In this document: piece after piece, positions 33,217-42,303 of the stretch
Layout: each line of letters starts with the position of its first letter
Numbering within the stretch: the first letter of the stretch is position 1
NCBI GenBank assembly: GCA_900317835.1
Contig: ONIL01000014.1
Coordinates: forward strand, 1-64,000
Direction of reading: 5' to 3'
DNA: 64,000 nt
Source: an uncultured Prevotellaceae bacterium
GTDB taxonomy: Bacteria > Bacteroidota > Bacteroidia > Bacteroidales > Muribaculaceae
Notes under the pieces: model-generated
Database searches by the model: none
Seen by the model: the letters and a program-made list of their open reading frames with translations, nothing else
What the model was told of the DNA's origin: nothing
Translations under genes and position numbers: made by a program

Positions 33217-36200
33217 TTAACTCGGCCACTGGCCGCCCAACACGTAGTCGATCAACGCGGTCACATCGCTGATGTTCACGCTGCCGTCCTGGTTGCAGTC
33301 GGCAGCTGTACTTGCCGTGCCGCCGCCCAGCACCAAATCGATTAGGGCAGTCACATCGCTGATGTTCACGCTGCCGTCGTCGTTCACGTCGCCACGAATG
33401 ATATCAGCTGGCTTTTCGATGATGTTAGCAAACAGCTTCCATGTGTTGGCGGCCTGATAAGTCGCCTTGCTGCCGGCGGGAACAATCAGCAATGAGCTCT
33501 GGAAGTGGATGGGATCAAACGGCCTTGAGACGTTGGAACCGAAACCAGTCACCTCGCAAACTGGAGGAGTGGTAGCCTCGCACTCGATGGTGATCAGGCG
33601 GCTGTCGTTGTAGAACGCCCTCGCACCAAGGGCCTCGAGCGTCGATGGCAGCAACACTTTGGTCATTGCGGTGCAGTTGCTGAAGGCATTGCCCTCGATG
33701 GTCTTCAATCCTCTGGACATATTAATGTCGGTGAGAGCAGTGCAGTTTGCAAAAGCGTAGCCGTGGATCGTAGTGACGGTGATGGGAACATTCACTGTCT
33801 TGACGATGCTGCCGCGGAAGGCGTGGGGTCCAATAATCGTGGTGCCAGTGGGTACTGTGTAGATTGTGGACTTGCCACCCGGGAAGATGTTCAACGTGGT
33901 GGGGGCAGTTCCTTTTCCGCTGAACACCACACCATTCACGACCTTATAGGGCGCATTACTCAACTGACTTTGCCTAGTGAAGGCTGTCAGCGAGGTACAG
34001 AAGGCGAAGGGGGCTTCGCCGATGCTGGTGATGCTGACGGGGAACACAGCTGTGGTGATGCCCGAGCAGTAGGCAAACGAGTAGTCGCCCAGTGTCGTTA
34101 GACCCTCTTTGAGCACTAAGTTGCCTGTGAGGCCGGAGCAATGGTAGAAAGCATAGTCACCGATATCGGTGATACTGTTCGGGAAGGAAACACTCTGCAG
34201 GTTGGTACACTGGTCGAATGCATGATTACCGATGGCTACTATAGCGTAGTTGACACCTGCCAGCGTCTCGCTTGAGGGGATGCTCACGCTGGTCATGGCT
34301 TTGTAGCTGTTTTCGTTCTCGCGGACGAGCATGGCCTGGTTGGTACCCGTGATTTCATAGAAGAAATTACCGCGCTTAAAGTCATAGCTCATGCCCACGA
34401 TGTTGGCAAACTGGCCCCATCCTGCATCGGCTTGATAGGCTTCAACCGAGTTCTTGGGCACGGTGACGGTGACGTTGGCATACTGCTCGGCTGTCATCTG
34501 CGTCATCTGGAGGGGCGGCACGATAGCCAGGCAAGTGATGGCCGTCAACCCCGTGGCCATGTTGTTGAAGAAGGCCTGATAAACGTTTGTGACGGTGGCG
34601 GGAATGGTCAAGCTGGTCAAATTCCTTGCGGCAGTGAAAGCATTGGGCACGAGTGAGGTTACCGTATAGATCGTGCCGGCATAGGTCACTGTTTCGGGAA
34701 TGACCACATTACCGATATAGCTTTCTTCGGCATTATTCTTCCTGCTGACACCGACTTGATTGTCAGCGGTTGACGTGATTTTGTAATAGATACCATCGAC
34801 CACAAAGTCGTAATCCATCAAACTGTTAATATTGGTGAAGTTCTGCCAATAGGGAGCTGATAAGTAAGCACTCCTAACGTGATAGTTAGGCACATACAGC
34901 ACGCCAGAGTATGTGTTGCTGTCAAATGTGTTAGATGCCAGAGTAGGCGGTGTCGTCGCATTGCTGTAGATGGTGTTTAATGACGAGCAGCCGTTGAAAG
35001 CCATACCACCGATACTGGTAACCCCGGTACCGATGTTCAACGTCCGCAGGTTAGTGCACTCCTTGAAGGCCCCAACGCCCACACTGGTGACGTTGTCGTG
35101 AAGCGTGACACTGGTAATCGAGGTGCAACCCACCATGGCATACTGCTTGATCTGGGTGATGCTGCTGCTGGGTATCGTCAGGTTGCTGACCGTCGAGTTG
35201 TTCAAGGTCAACACGTGGGCCTGCTTCAGGGGGTTGGCCGTCTCGTTGGCAAACTGGATGCCCAGCCATGCTGCCAGGTTCGTGATGTTCACCTTAGTGA
35301 GTCCAGAACAGTTGTTGAAAGCCTGTGAGCCGATGAAATTGACGCTTGACGGGATTGTGATCTGCGTGAGTGACGAGCAACGATAGAAAGCGTTGTATTC
35401 AATCCTGGTGATGGTACTCGGGAGTGTGACACTGGACAAGGAATTGCCATAAAACGCCTCACCACAGACACTGGTGACACTGTAGGTGATGCCATCGTTA
35501 ATGCATTGTGAGGGAACAGTGACGTTACCAGTATAGGTGTTGGAACCCGGGAATTCATAGGCAACACCCACGGTGTTGCTGCCAGTGTAGCGATAGTAGA
35601 TGTTGTTGTACTTGAAGTCATAGCCCAACCTCGTGACCGTTGTGAAATTACTCCAGTAGGTAGCGCTGGTATAGGCGTCATAGGACGAGTAGAGCATGCG
35701 CAGGTTGGCGGAGGTGAAGCCCGAGTTGTTGCGGAAGGTGTAATAGGATATCGCTGGAGGAGTGGGGGCGTAGCTCGTCACCGTCCGCAGTGCGTTGCAC
35801 TCCATGAAACACCACTCGCCCAGCGAGGTACAGCCCTTGCCGATGTTGACAGTAGTCAACCCCGAGCAGTTGGTGAAGGCCGCGGCTCCCACTGTGGTAA
35901 CATTGTCGGGAATAGTGATGGTCGTCAGCCCGTAGCAGTTGCTGAAGGCATAGTTGCCAATTTTGGTCAACGACTCGGGGAATACAATCGACGTGAGTCC
36001 TGAAGTGACAAACGCATTGTTGCCAATCTCGGTCAACATGCTGTTGCTGTTGAACGACACACTCGTCAGGTTGGGGCAGTTGGCAAAGGCAAACTCACCG
36101 ATGAGGCCCACCGTCTCGGGCACGTAGACACTGTACAGCTCTGGGCAGTCGCGGAAGGCGTTGCTGGCCACCTCGGTGACGGTGTAGCCGTGGTAGTCAT

Positions 36201-36972
36201 AGACGACCGACTTGGGTATCGTGACGTGGCCTCGGTAGGAGTTGAAACTTGCATCCTTGGCACACACGGCAACTGTGTTGGGGCCTGTCTGGCAGTAATA
36301 GATTCCGTCCTTCTCAAACGTGTAGTAGGATAAAGCGCTGATTCTCGAGAAGTTGCTCCATCCCGGCGCGGCTTGGTATTTTTCCTTAGACACCGAGTTG
36401 GGAACCAGCAGGTAGGCATTGCTGTAGGTCGTGTTGGTAAACACATTCATGCCCAGCGTGGGCGGCTCAACTGCCTGACTATAAATGTAGGAGATGTTGT
36501 TGCAATCGGTGAAAGCCACGCTCCCGATAGACGTCAGTGTCGTGGGCAGACTGACAACGCCCAGACTGGAGCACTGTTCAAAGGCGTTGGTGCCAATCCA
36601 AGTGACATTCTCGGGAATCTCGATTTCCGACAAGCTGGTGCAACGGATAAAGGCCAGGTCGCCCACATAGTTTAATGACGTGGGCAGGGAAACGGAGGTC
36701 AGACCAGAGCATTCGCCGAAGGCTTTATAGCCGATGCCTCTCACTGTCCAAGACTGGATACCCGATCTAGCCAACAAGGGAACTGTGACGCTGCCGCTGT
36801 AGTCCGCCGAGTTGATGTTGGCATAGGCCACCTCAACAGTGCTGTTGGTTAACTGGGTGTAATAAATACCATCGAGATACATGTCATAGGCACTCGCACT
36901 CATAGAGCACGTTAAGCAGGCCATCATGATGGCCACAAACCTGAAAAAGTAACTTCTGTGTCTCATAATCAT
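33217..36972 (-). CDS. BspA-like leucine-rich-repeat surface protein with dockerin-like tail
   Basis: A 1251-residue exported protein. The signal peptide covers residues 1-28. The body consists of BspA/LRR_5 repeats (pattern AF-C--L-SV-IP---T-IG). These are organised into five large modules, each opening with a YDF--(D/N)GIYY-like strand at about residues 31, 217, 451, 721 and 863. Two dockerin-like EF-hand units occupy 1194-1251 (GDVNDDGSVNISDV and DCNQDGSVNISDV). BspA proteins bind host matrix or other bacteria, and that is the likely role. ATG codons at 36972 and 36966 are both possible starts. A terminator follows at 33074-33146. Confidence 0.93.
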   Translation of the reverse strand: MIMRHRSYFFRFVAIMMACLTCSMSASAYDMYLDGIYYTQLTNSTVEVAYANINSADYSGSVTVPLLARSGIQSWTVRGIGYKAFGECSGLTSVSLPTSLNYVGDLAFIRCTSLSEIEIPENVTWIGTNAFEQCSSLGVVSLPTTLTSIGSVAFTDCNNISYIYSQAVEPPTLGMNVFTNTTYSNAYLLVPNSVSKEKYQAAPGWSNFSRISALSYYTFEKDGIYYCQTGPNTVAVCAKDASFNSYRGHVTIPKSVVYDYHGYTVTEVASNAFRDCPELYSVYVPETVGLIGEFAFANCPNLTSVSFNSNSMLTEIGNNAFVTSGLTSIVFPESLTKIGNYAFSNCYGLTTITIPDNVTTVGAAAFTNCSGLTTVNIGKGCTSLGEWCFMECNALRTVTSYAPTPPAISYYTFRNNSGFTSANLRMLYSSYDAYTSATYWSNFTTVTRLGYDFKYNNIYYRYTGSNTVGVAYEFPGSNTYTGNVTVPSQCINDGITYSVTSVCGEAFYGNSLSSVTLPSTITRIEYNAFYRCSSLTQITIPSSVNFIGSQAFNNCSGLTKVNITNLAAWLGIQFANETANPLKQAHVLTLNNSTVSNLTIPSSSITQIKQYAMVGCTSITSVTLHDNVTSVGVGAFKECTNLRTLNIGTGVTSIGGMAFNGCSSLNTIYSNATTPPTLASNTFDSNTYSGVLYVPNYHVRSAYLSAPYWQNFTNINSLMDYDFVVDGIYYKITSTADNQVGVSRKNNAEESYIGNVVIPETVTYAGTIYTVTSLVPNAFTAARNLTSLTIPATVTNVYQAFFNNMATGLTAITCLAIVPPLQMTQMTAEQYANVTVTVPKNSVEAYQADAGWGQFANIVGMSYDFKRGNFFYEITGTNQAMLVRENENSYKAMTSVSIPSSETLAGVNYAIVAIGNHAFDQCTNLQSVSFPNSITDIGDYAFYHCSGLTGNLVLKEGLTTLGDYSFAYCSGITTAVFPVSITSIGEAPFAFCTSLTAFTRQSQLSNAPYKVVNGVVFSGKGTAPTTLNIFPGGKSTIYTVPTGTTIIGPHAFRGSIVKTVNVPITVTTIHGYAFANCTALTDINMSRGLKTIEGNAFSNCTAMTKVLLPSTLEALGARAFYNDSRLITIECEATTPPVCEVTGFGSNVSRPFDPIHFQSSLLIVPAGSKATYQAANTWKLFANIIEKPADIIRGDVNDDGSVNISDVTALIDLVLGGGTASTAADCNQDGSVNISDVTALIDYVLGGQWPS
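33260..33378. repeat. Direct repeat encoding the two dockerin-like units
   Basis: A 29-base sequence at 33260-33288 recurs without change at 33350-33378, a 90-base period equal to the 30-residue dockerin-like unit. Identity at the DNA level suggests recent duplication or gene conversion between the two EF-hand segments of the BspA-like gene. Confidence 0.8.
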
Positions 36973-37015
36973 CTATATTTAGGGGTTAGAATAATCAATA
37001 ATAGCATCTTACTTG

Positions 37016-37023
37016 CAAATATA
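37016..37023 (-). promoter_or_regulatory. Likely -7 box of the BspA-like gene
   Basis: Reads TATATTTG on the - strand, matching TAnnTTTG, about 45 bases ahead of the start. No -33 box is clear. Confidence 0.45.
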
Positions 37024-37096
37024 GTAGAATATAATGAAAATTTGTAATAAAGTGTCAATTATTTTTTATAAATAGTGTGAATAATGAAGTTTTTGC

Positions 37097-37139
37097 AAAA
37101 AAAAGAGCGGGCGCATCCCTAATGGGGACACGCCTGCTC
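37097..37139 (-). terminator. Intrinsic terminator after pruA
   Basis: On the - strand, 20 bases past the pruA stop, a nine-base stem with one wobble pair (37105-37113 with 37131-37139) is followed by a run of eight T. This is a standard Rho-independent terminator. Confidence 0.8.
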
Positions 37140-37159
37140 CTGCTCATTTGGTTGTTATT

Positions 37160-38785
37160 TTATTTCATGTAGGTGTAGCGGTAGTCGGTCGGTGACACGA
37201 GAGTCTCCTTGATCACGCGCGGGATGATCCAGCGGATGAGGTTGAACTCGCCACCTGCCTTGTCGTTGGTACCGCTGGCACGGGCACCACCGAAGGGCTG
37301 CATACCCACAACGGCACCAGTCGGCTTGTCGTTGATGTAGAAGTTACCGGCTGCATAGCTCAGTTTCTCGGTCAATTTCTCCACCGCGAGGCGGTCACGG
37401 CCCCAAACAGCGCCGGTCAGACCGTAGGGTGAAGTCTCGTCACACAGGGTGGCAGTCTCGTCAACCTTGTCGTCGTCATAGGGGTAAACTGTCAGCACGG
37501 GGCCGAAGATCTCCTCTTCCATCGACTTGAAGCGCGGGTTGGTGGTCTCGATCACGGTGGGCTCAACAAACCAGCCTTTCTTCTTGTCGCACTTGCCACC
37601 GATGACGATCTTGGCATCGTCGGCCTCCTTGGCGAAGTCGATGTAGCTCTTGCACTTGTCGAACGAAGCCTCGTCGATCACGGCGTTGATGAAGTTCATG
37701 GGATCCTTCACGTCACCCATCTTCACCTCCTTGCACATGGCCTTGATGTCTTTCAGCACGTCGGGCCACAAGCTCTTGGGGATGTACATGCGCGAAGCGG
37801 CCGAGCACTTCTGGCCCTGGAACTCAAACGCACCACAGAATGCTGCGGTAGCCACAGCCTTCTTGTCGGCACTGGGATGAACAAAGATGAAGTCCTTGCC
37901 ACCGGTCTCACCCACGAGACGGGGATAGGAGATATACTTGTCCACATTCATGCTGGCCTGCTTCCACAGCGACTTGAACGTAGCGGTGCTGCCGGTGAAG
38001 TGGATGCCGCTGAAGTACTTGCTGTCGGTAGCAACCTCGCCGATGAGGGCGCCGCTACCGGGCAGGAAGTTGATTACGCCGTCGGGCAGACCGGCCTCCT
38101 TGTAGAGCTGCATCAGATAGTAGTTGCTCAGCAGAGCGGTGGTTGAAGGCTTCCACAGGGCCACGTTACCCATGAGCACGGGAGTCATGCACAGGTTGCT
38201 GGCGATAGAGGTGAAGTTAAACGGGGTAACAGCCAGGATAAAGCCCTCCAGGGGACGATACTCGGTGTGGTTCAGTTGGCCCACGCCGTCCTTGGGCTGC
38301 ATGCCGTAGATCTTGCTGGCATAGTGCACGTTGTAGCGGAAGAAGTCTATGGTTTCGCAAGCCGAGTCGATTTCGGCCTGGTAGAAGTTCTTGCTCTGGC
38401 CCAGCATCGTGGCTGCGTTCATGATGGGGCGGTATTTGGTGGCCAGCAACTCGGCCATCTTCATGACGATGGCGGCGCGGGTGGTCCACGGTGTGCGGCT
38501 CCACTCTTTCCACGCCTTCATGGCGGCGTCGATGGCCATATTGATTTCTTTCTTGGTCACCTTGTGGTAGGTGGCGAGCACGTGCTTGTGATCGTGAGGG
38601 CAGGTAACGGTACCCGTGTCACCGGTGCGGATTTCCTTGCCGCCGATGATGATGGGGATATCGACTACGAGTTTGCTCTGGCGCTCGAGTTCAGCCTCGA
38701 GGGCTACGCGCTCGGGAGAACCGGGCATATAGGCCTTCACCGGCTCATTGGCGGGAAGGGGAAAATTGATAACAGCGTTATTCAT
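37160..38785 (-). CDS. pruA: L-glutamate gamma-semialdehyde (P5C) dehydrogenase
   Basis: A 541-residue aldehyde dehydrogenase of the ALDH4A1/RocA group. It oxidises glutamate semialdehyde, in equilibrium with pyrroline-5-carboxylate, to glutamate with NAD. The catalytic cysteine is C327 in QGQKCSAAS, and the general base is E293 in VGETGGKD. AVTPFNFTS and FTGSTATFK mark the cofactor region. There is no fused proline dehydrogenase domain. It lies 108 bases downstream of rocD on the same strand, and the pair would convert ornithine to glutamate. The two genes are separated by a hairpin that may lower pruA expression. Confidence 0.95.
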   Translation of the reverse strand: MNNAVINFPLPANEPVKAYMPGSPERVALEAELERQSKLVVDIPIIIGGKEIRTGDTGTVTCPHDHKHVLATYHKVTKKEINMAIDAAMKAWKEWSRTPWTTRAAIVMKMAELLATKYRPIMNAATMLGQSKNFYQAEIDSACETIDFFRYNVHYASKIYGMQPKDGVGQLNHTEYRPLEGFILAVTPFNFTSIASNLCMTPVLMGNVALWKPSTTALLSNYYLMQLYKEAGLPDGVINFLPGSGALIGEVATDSKYFSGIHFTGSTATFKSLWKQASMNVDKYISYPRLVGETGGKDFIFVHPSADKKAVATAAFCGAFEFQGQKCSAASRMYIPKSLWPDVLKDIKAMCKEVKMGDVKDPMNFINAVIDEASFDKCKSYIDFAKEADDAKIVIGGKCDKKKGWFVEPTVIETTNPRFKSMEEEIFGPVLTVYPYDDDKVDETATLCDETSPYGLTGAVWGRDRLAVEKLTEKLSYAAGNFYINDKPTGAVVGMQPFGGARASGTNDKAGGEFNLIRWIIPRVIKETLVSPTDYRYTYMK

Positions 38786-38841
38786 TTTGTTTATTGCGGA
38801 TTATAATTTGGTGTATGATTGTTATTATTGTTAATATAGCA

Positions 38842-38877
38842 GATTGGTTGGGCACCGACATGGGTGCTCAACCAATC
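38842..38877 (-). terminator. Hairpin between rocD and pruA
   Basis: A 15-base stem with one wobble pair (38842-38856 with 38863-38877) and a six-base loop, just after the rocD stop at 38894. The following - strand sequence is A/T-rich but lacks a long T run. It may be a leaky terminator or an mRNA-stabilising hairpin. Confidence 0.6.
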
Positions 38878-38893
38878 CTGTAATGACTGTGGG

Positions 38894-40174
38894 TTATCCG
38901 AACATCTGCTCGAAGGTCTTCTTGATGATAGCGATTGCCTCCATGAGCTCGTCCTTGGTGATGCACAAGGGGGGAGCGAAGCGGATGATATGGTCGTGGG
39001 TCGGCTTGGCCAGCAGGCCGTTGTCGCGCAGCTTCAGGCAGATGTCCCAAGCGGTCTTGCCCTCGACGGGCTTGGTAACGATGGCGTTCAACAGACCGCG
39101 GCCACGCACTTGAACGATGAATGGCGAGTTGATCTTCTCAATTTCCTCGCGGAAGATTTTACCCATCTTCTCGGCATTTTGAACGAGTTTCTCGTCCTTA
39201 ACCACCTTCAAGGCCTCGACAGCGACACGGGCTGCCAGCGGAAAACCGCCGAAGGTTGAGCCGTGCTCACCGGGCTTCACGTTGAGCATGATGTCGTCAT
39301 CGGCCAAGCAAGCCGAAACGGGCAGCACGCCACCGCCCAGGGCCTTGCCCAGGATCACGATGTCAGGACGGATGCCGTCGTGCTGCGAGCACAGCATCTT
39401 ACCCGTGCGGGCGATACCGGTCTGCACCTCGTCGGCGATGAACAGCACGTTGTGCTCGTGGCACAGGTCGAAGCATTTTTTCAGGTAGCCGTCGTCGGGA
39501 ACGAACACACCAGCCTCACCCTGGATGGGCTCAGCGATGAAGGCGGCAACCTCGTTGCCGTGTTTCTCGAGCGCCTTCTTCAGTGCCTCGGGATCGTTAT
39601 AGGGGATGCGGATGAAACCAGGGGTCAGGGGACCATAATCAGCATAGCTGCTGGGATCGTCACTCATAGTGATGACGGTCACGGTGCGGCCATGGAAGTT
39701 GCCCTCGCAGCAGATGATCTTCACCTTGTCGTTGGGTATGCCCTTCTTGGCAACACCCCAGCGGCGGGCCAGCTTCAGGGCGGTCTCAACGCCCTCAGCA
39801 CCAGTGTTCATCGGCAGAACCTTGTCATAGCCAAAGTAGGAATGCATGAATTTCTCATACTCGCAGAAGGCCTCATTATAGAATGCGCGTGAGGTCAGGC
39901 ACAGTTTGTTGGTCTGGTCCTTCAATGCCTTGACGATGCGAGGATGGCAGTGACCCTGGTTAACAGCACTGTAGGCCGACAGGAAGTCGAAGTACTTCTT
40001 GCCCTCAACATCCCAAACATAGATGCCCTTGCCTTTCTTCAAAACAACGGGTAGGGGATGGTAGTTGTGGGCGCCGTAGCGCTCCTCCATTTGGATGTAA
40101 CTCTTGGTCTTTGCGCCCAGAGGATTGGGCTTACTCATGTCCTTGCTAGTAGCTTTAGCAGATGGTTTTTTCAT
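38894..40174 (-). CDS. rocD: Ornithine--oxo-acid transaminase
   Basis: A 426-residue class III PLP aminotransferase. It moves the delta-amino group of ornithine to 2-oxoglutarate, giving glutamate semialdehyde. K277 in ILGKALGGG is the PLP lysine. [23 protein letters not shown] and [14 protein letters not shown] are typical of ornithine aminotransferases. The short, lysine-rich N-terminus (about 20 residues before the conserved [12 protein letters not shown]) is slightly longer than usual. ATG at 40174 is used here. Together with pruA it forms an arginine/ornithine breakdown pair; the reverse direction, towards proline, is also possible. Confidence 0.95.
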   Translation of the reverse strand: MKKPSAKATSKDMSKPNPLGAKTKSYIQMEERYGAHNYHPLPVVLKKGKGIYVWDVEGKKYFDFLSAYSAVNQGHCHPRIVKALKDQTNKLCLTSRAFYNEAFCEYEKFMHSYFGYDKVLPMNTGAEGVETALKLARRWGVAKKGIPNDKVKIICCEGNFHGRTVTVITMSDDPSSYADYGPLTPGFIRIPYNDPEALKKALEKHGNEVAAFIAEPIQGEAGVFVPDDGYLKKCFDLCHEHNVLFIADEVQTGIARTGKMLCSQHDGIRPDIVILGKALGGGVLPVSACLADDDIMLNVKPGEHGSTFGGFPLAARVAVEALKVVKDEKLVQNAEKMGKIFREEIEKINSPFIVQVRGRGLLNAIVTKPVEGKTAWDICLKLRDNGLLAKPTHDHIIRFAPPLCITKDELMEAIAIIKKTFEQMFG

Positions 40175-40223
40175 TGATTCAGTTGTTTAATGATAATGTT
40201 AATGTTAAAGAAAATTGATGTTG

Positions 40224-40231
40224 CAAATATA
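40224..40231 (-). promoter_or_regulatory. Likely -7 box of rocD
   Basis: Reads TATATTTG on the - strand (TAnnTTTG), about 50 bases ahead of the rocD start. No convincing -33 box. Confidence 0.45.
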
Positions 40232-40433
40232 ACGTATTTTTATTGACCGCCTGTTGGTTTTACATAATTTAACGCAATGTCTATCTTGGGTTACTATTCA
40301 GTCAACCACCTGTGGCAATACCTCACGTTAAGCCGCTAAACCGCTAAATCGCCAAGTCTTAAACTGCTCATGAGATCAATTGGTTCAAATGGCATTCCTT
40401 AAATTTATGAAAATCAGCGAAATATGGGTAAAT

Positions 40434-40465
40434 TTTGCGACTTTGGAAAATTAGTTGTACTTTTG
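40434..40465 (+). promoter_or_regulatory. Promoter of the FISUMP protein gene
   Basis: TTTG at 40434-40437 and TACTTTTG at 40458-40465, 20 bases apart, match the Bacteroidota consensus. The start of transcription would lie near 40471, about 30 bases before the ATG. Confidence 0.7.
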
Positions 40466-40500
40466 CGGCCAGAATAACTTAGATAATAGCTATTAGTATT

Positions 40501-42099
40501 ATGAAACAAATCTTACAATCACTTGTTTTGCTGCTTGCGGCACTGATGGTACCGACGGCAGCCAATGCCGCCTATGTCCAGCTTGAAGATGGTGTCTATA
40601 GTGACGGATCGACGCTCTACATTGGCAGTGGTGTAACATCGCTTGGCAACCTGCAAATTAATCCCAGCGAGATTTACTGTTATGCCACCCTTCCACCCGC
40701 TTGTGTGTTCAATACCTTCACAGGCTATGGCGCCACGCTGCATGTGCCAACAACCGCGATGATTAATTATTTCTCGGCTCAATACTGGTATAATTTCACC
40801 AATCTTGTTGCCGATGCGATCGAGCCTGAATCGGTTACTATGTCTAAGGATAGCGTTGAGCTCGGGTTAGGCAAACAGCTCACTCTGTCGGCCAGCGTAT
40901 CTCCTGCGACGGCTACGCCTAACACGATCACCTGGACATCGACCAACACAGCGATTGCTACTGTTGACAAAGGCGTTGTAACGACGGTCGCTCCTGGCGA
41001 GTGTGATATCATCGCATGGTGCGCCGGCAAGCAAGCTGTGTGTCATGTGACCGTGATTACCGAGTTCGTGACCATCACTCTCAACAATCATGAGGCGCGC
41101 ATGCTGCCCAATCACTTGTTGACTCTGACCGTGACCTGTTCTCCCATTCCTGTTGATTTAATCGTTCAGTCCAGTGACAGCACGATTGCCATGCCTCGTT
41201 TGGTGAATGGACTCATCCAAGTGGTTGGCCTCAAGGAAGGAACTGCGATCATCACTGTGGGCTCGCCAGTGGAAATTGCCAACACTGATTCATGCGTTGT
41301 GACGGTCTATACCGAGTGCGGCGACGTGAACAGCGACGGTTATGTGAACATCGGCGATTTGACCAAATTGATAGACTACGTGTTGGGTACTGAGGTGCCC
41401 TCGTTTAACGTTGAGAATGCCGATACCGACCGTGACGGTAGAGTCACCCTCCTTGATGTGACCAGGCTCGTTGACTATTTGCTGGGCTTTGGTTGGCCGT
41501 GGGATTTACCGCAGAATAAGTGGATTGACTTGGGCCTGCCCAGCGGCACGCTGTGGGCAACCTGCAACGTGGGTGCAACTAACCCCGAGGACTACGGTGA
41601 CTACTTCGCCTGGGGCGAGACCGAACCCAAGGATAACTATGACTGGAGCACCTACAAGTGGTGCAACGGCTCCTTCAACACGTTGACGAAGTATTGTACC
41701 TACAATTCATACGGCACGGTTGACAACAAGACTGAGCTCGATCTTGAGGACGATGCTGCCTACGTTAACTGGGGCTCATCGTGGCGCATGCCTTCCGAGG
41801 AGCAAATGGAAGAGATTCGCAGCTTATGTTCCTGGGAGTGGACTCAAATAAACGGTGTAAACGGTCAATTGGCCACTGGTCCTAATGGGAACACCATTTT
41901 CTTCCCCGCTACGGGCCGTCGTTACTACAGTTCGATCTTGAATGTAGGCACTAACGGCTTCTACTGGACGCGATCTCTTGGCTCAGGCTACCCGCACTTA
42001 GCGTTCGACCACTTCTTTGATTCAGGGTCTGTGGGTTCTGATGGCTACAGCCGATACAGCGGCTTTACCGTTCGCGCAGTGCGTATTCCCGAGGATTAA
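40501..42099 (+). CDS. Surface protein with Ig-like, dockerin-like and FISUMP domains
   Basis: A 532-residue exported protein with the signal peptide ending near residue 23 (ANAA). Residues about 25-100 resemble the end strand unit of BspA repeats (ATLPPACVFNTFTGYG). Two bacterial Ig-like (Big_2 type) domains follow at about 108-185 and 187-272 (VTMSKDSVELGLGKQLTL at the start of the first). A dockerin-like pair covers 274-336 (GDVNSDGYVN and DTDRDGRVT). A FISUMP domain covers 341-532 (WIDLGLPSGTLWATCNVG, YFAWGETEPK). The dockerin-like unit is internal here rather than terminal as in its relatives. The role is probably adhesion or glycan binding; no catalytic motif is seen. Confidence 0.88.
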   Translation: MKQILQSLVLLLAALMVPTAANAAYVQLEDGVYSDGSTLYIGSGVTSLGNLQINPSEIYCYATLPPACVFNTFTGYGATLHVPTTAMINYFSAQYWYNFTNLVADAIEPESVTMSKDSVELGLGKQLTLSASVSPATATPNTITWTSTNTAIATVDKGVVTTVAPGECDIIAWCAGKQAVCHVTVITEFVTITLNNHEARMLPNHLLTLTVTCSPIPVDLIVQSSDSTIAMPRLVNGLIQVVGLKEGTAIITVGSPVEIANTDSCVVTVYTECGDVNSDGYVNIGDLTKLIDYVLGTEVPSFNVENADTDRDGRVTLLDVTRLVDYLLGFGWPWDLPQNKWIDLGLPSGTLWATCNVGATNPEDYGDYFAWGETEPKDNYDWSTYKWCNGSFNTLTKYCTYNSYGTVDNKTELDLEDDAAYVNWGSSWRMPSEEQMEEIRSLCSWEWTQINGVNGQLATGPNGNTIFFPATGRRYYSSILNVGTNGFYWTRSLGSGYPHLAFDHFFDSGSVGSDGYSRYSGFTVRAVRIPED

Positions 42100-42123
42100 C
42101 AACCTCTCTTAACAGGAAATCGC

Positions 42124-42163
42124 CTCATCGGCGGCAACCCAACCGGGGGTTGCTGCCGATGAG
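42124..42163 (+). terminator. Hairpin after the FISUMP protein gene
   Basis: A 17-base stem with one wobble or mismatch (42124-42140 with 42147-42163) and a six-base loop, 25 bases past the stop. No long T run follows, so termination strength is uncertain. Confidence 0.65.
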
Positions 42164-42248
42164 TGCATATAGTGGGAACCTACAATCAAAGATATGGCGA
42201 TGATGCTTGGACTGGAATTTGTTCGATTTCTCGTGCGTAGCCAAAACA

Positions 42249-42285
42249 AAGGCCGCTACCCGATGTCTAATCGGATAGCGGCCTT
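42249..42285 (-). terminator. Terminator of rng
   Basis: A 16-base stem with one mismatch (42249-42264 with 42270-42285) and a five-base loop. On the - strand it follows the rng stop at 42304 by 18 bases and is followed by TGTTTTGG. Confidence 0.75.
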
Positions 42286-42303
42286 GATGCCTGATGCCAT
42301 GCT

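Larger units (their letters stand above)
40175..40500. other. Intergenic region between divergent rocD and the FISUMP protein gene, 326 bases
   Basis: It contains the rocD -7 box at 40224-40231 and the full + strand promoter at 40434-40465. The middle has a short imperfect tandem motif (CCGCTAAA near 40331 and 40339). I see no gene and no strong hairpin. Confidence 0.6.

Noticed and set aside
40328-40352. Short CCGCTAAA-type repeats suggesting a CRISPR or iteron array
   Set aside because: Only two imperfect copies with no spacers and no associated genes.
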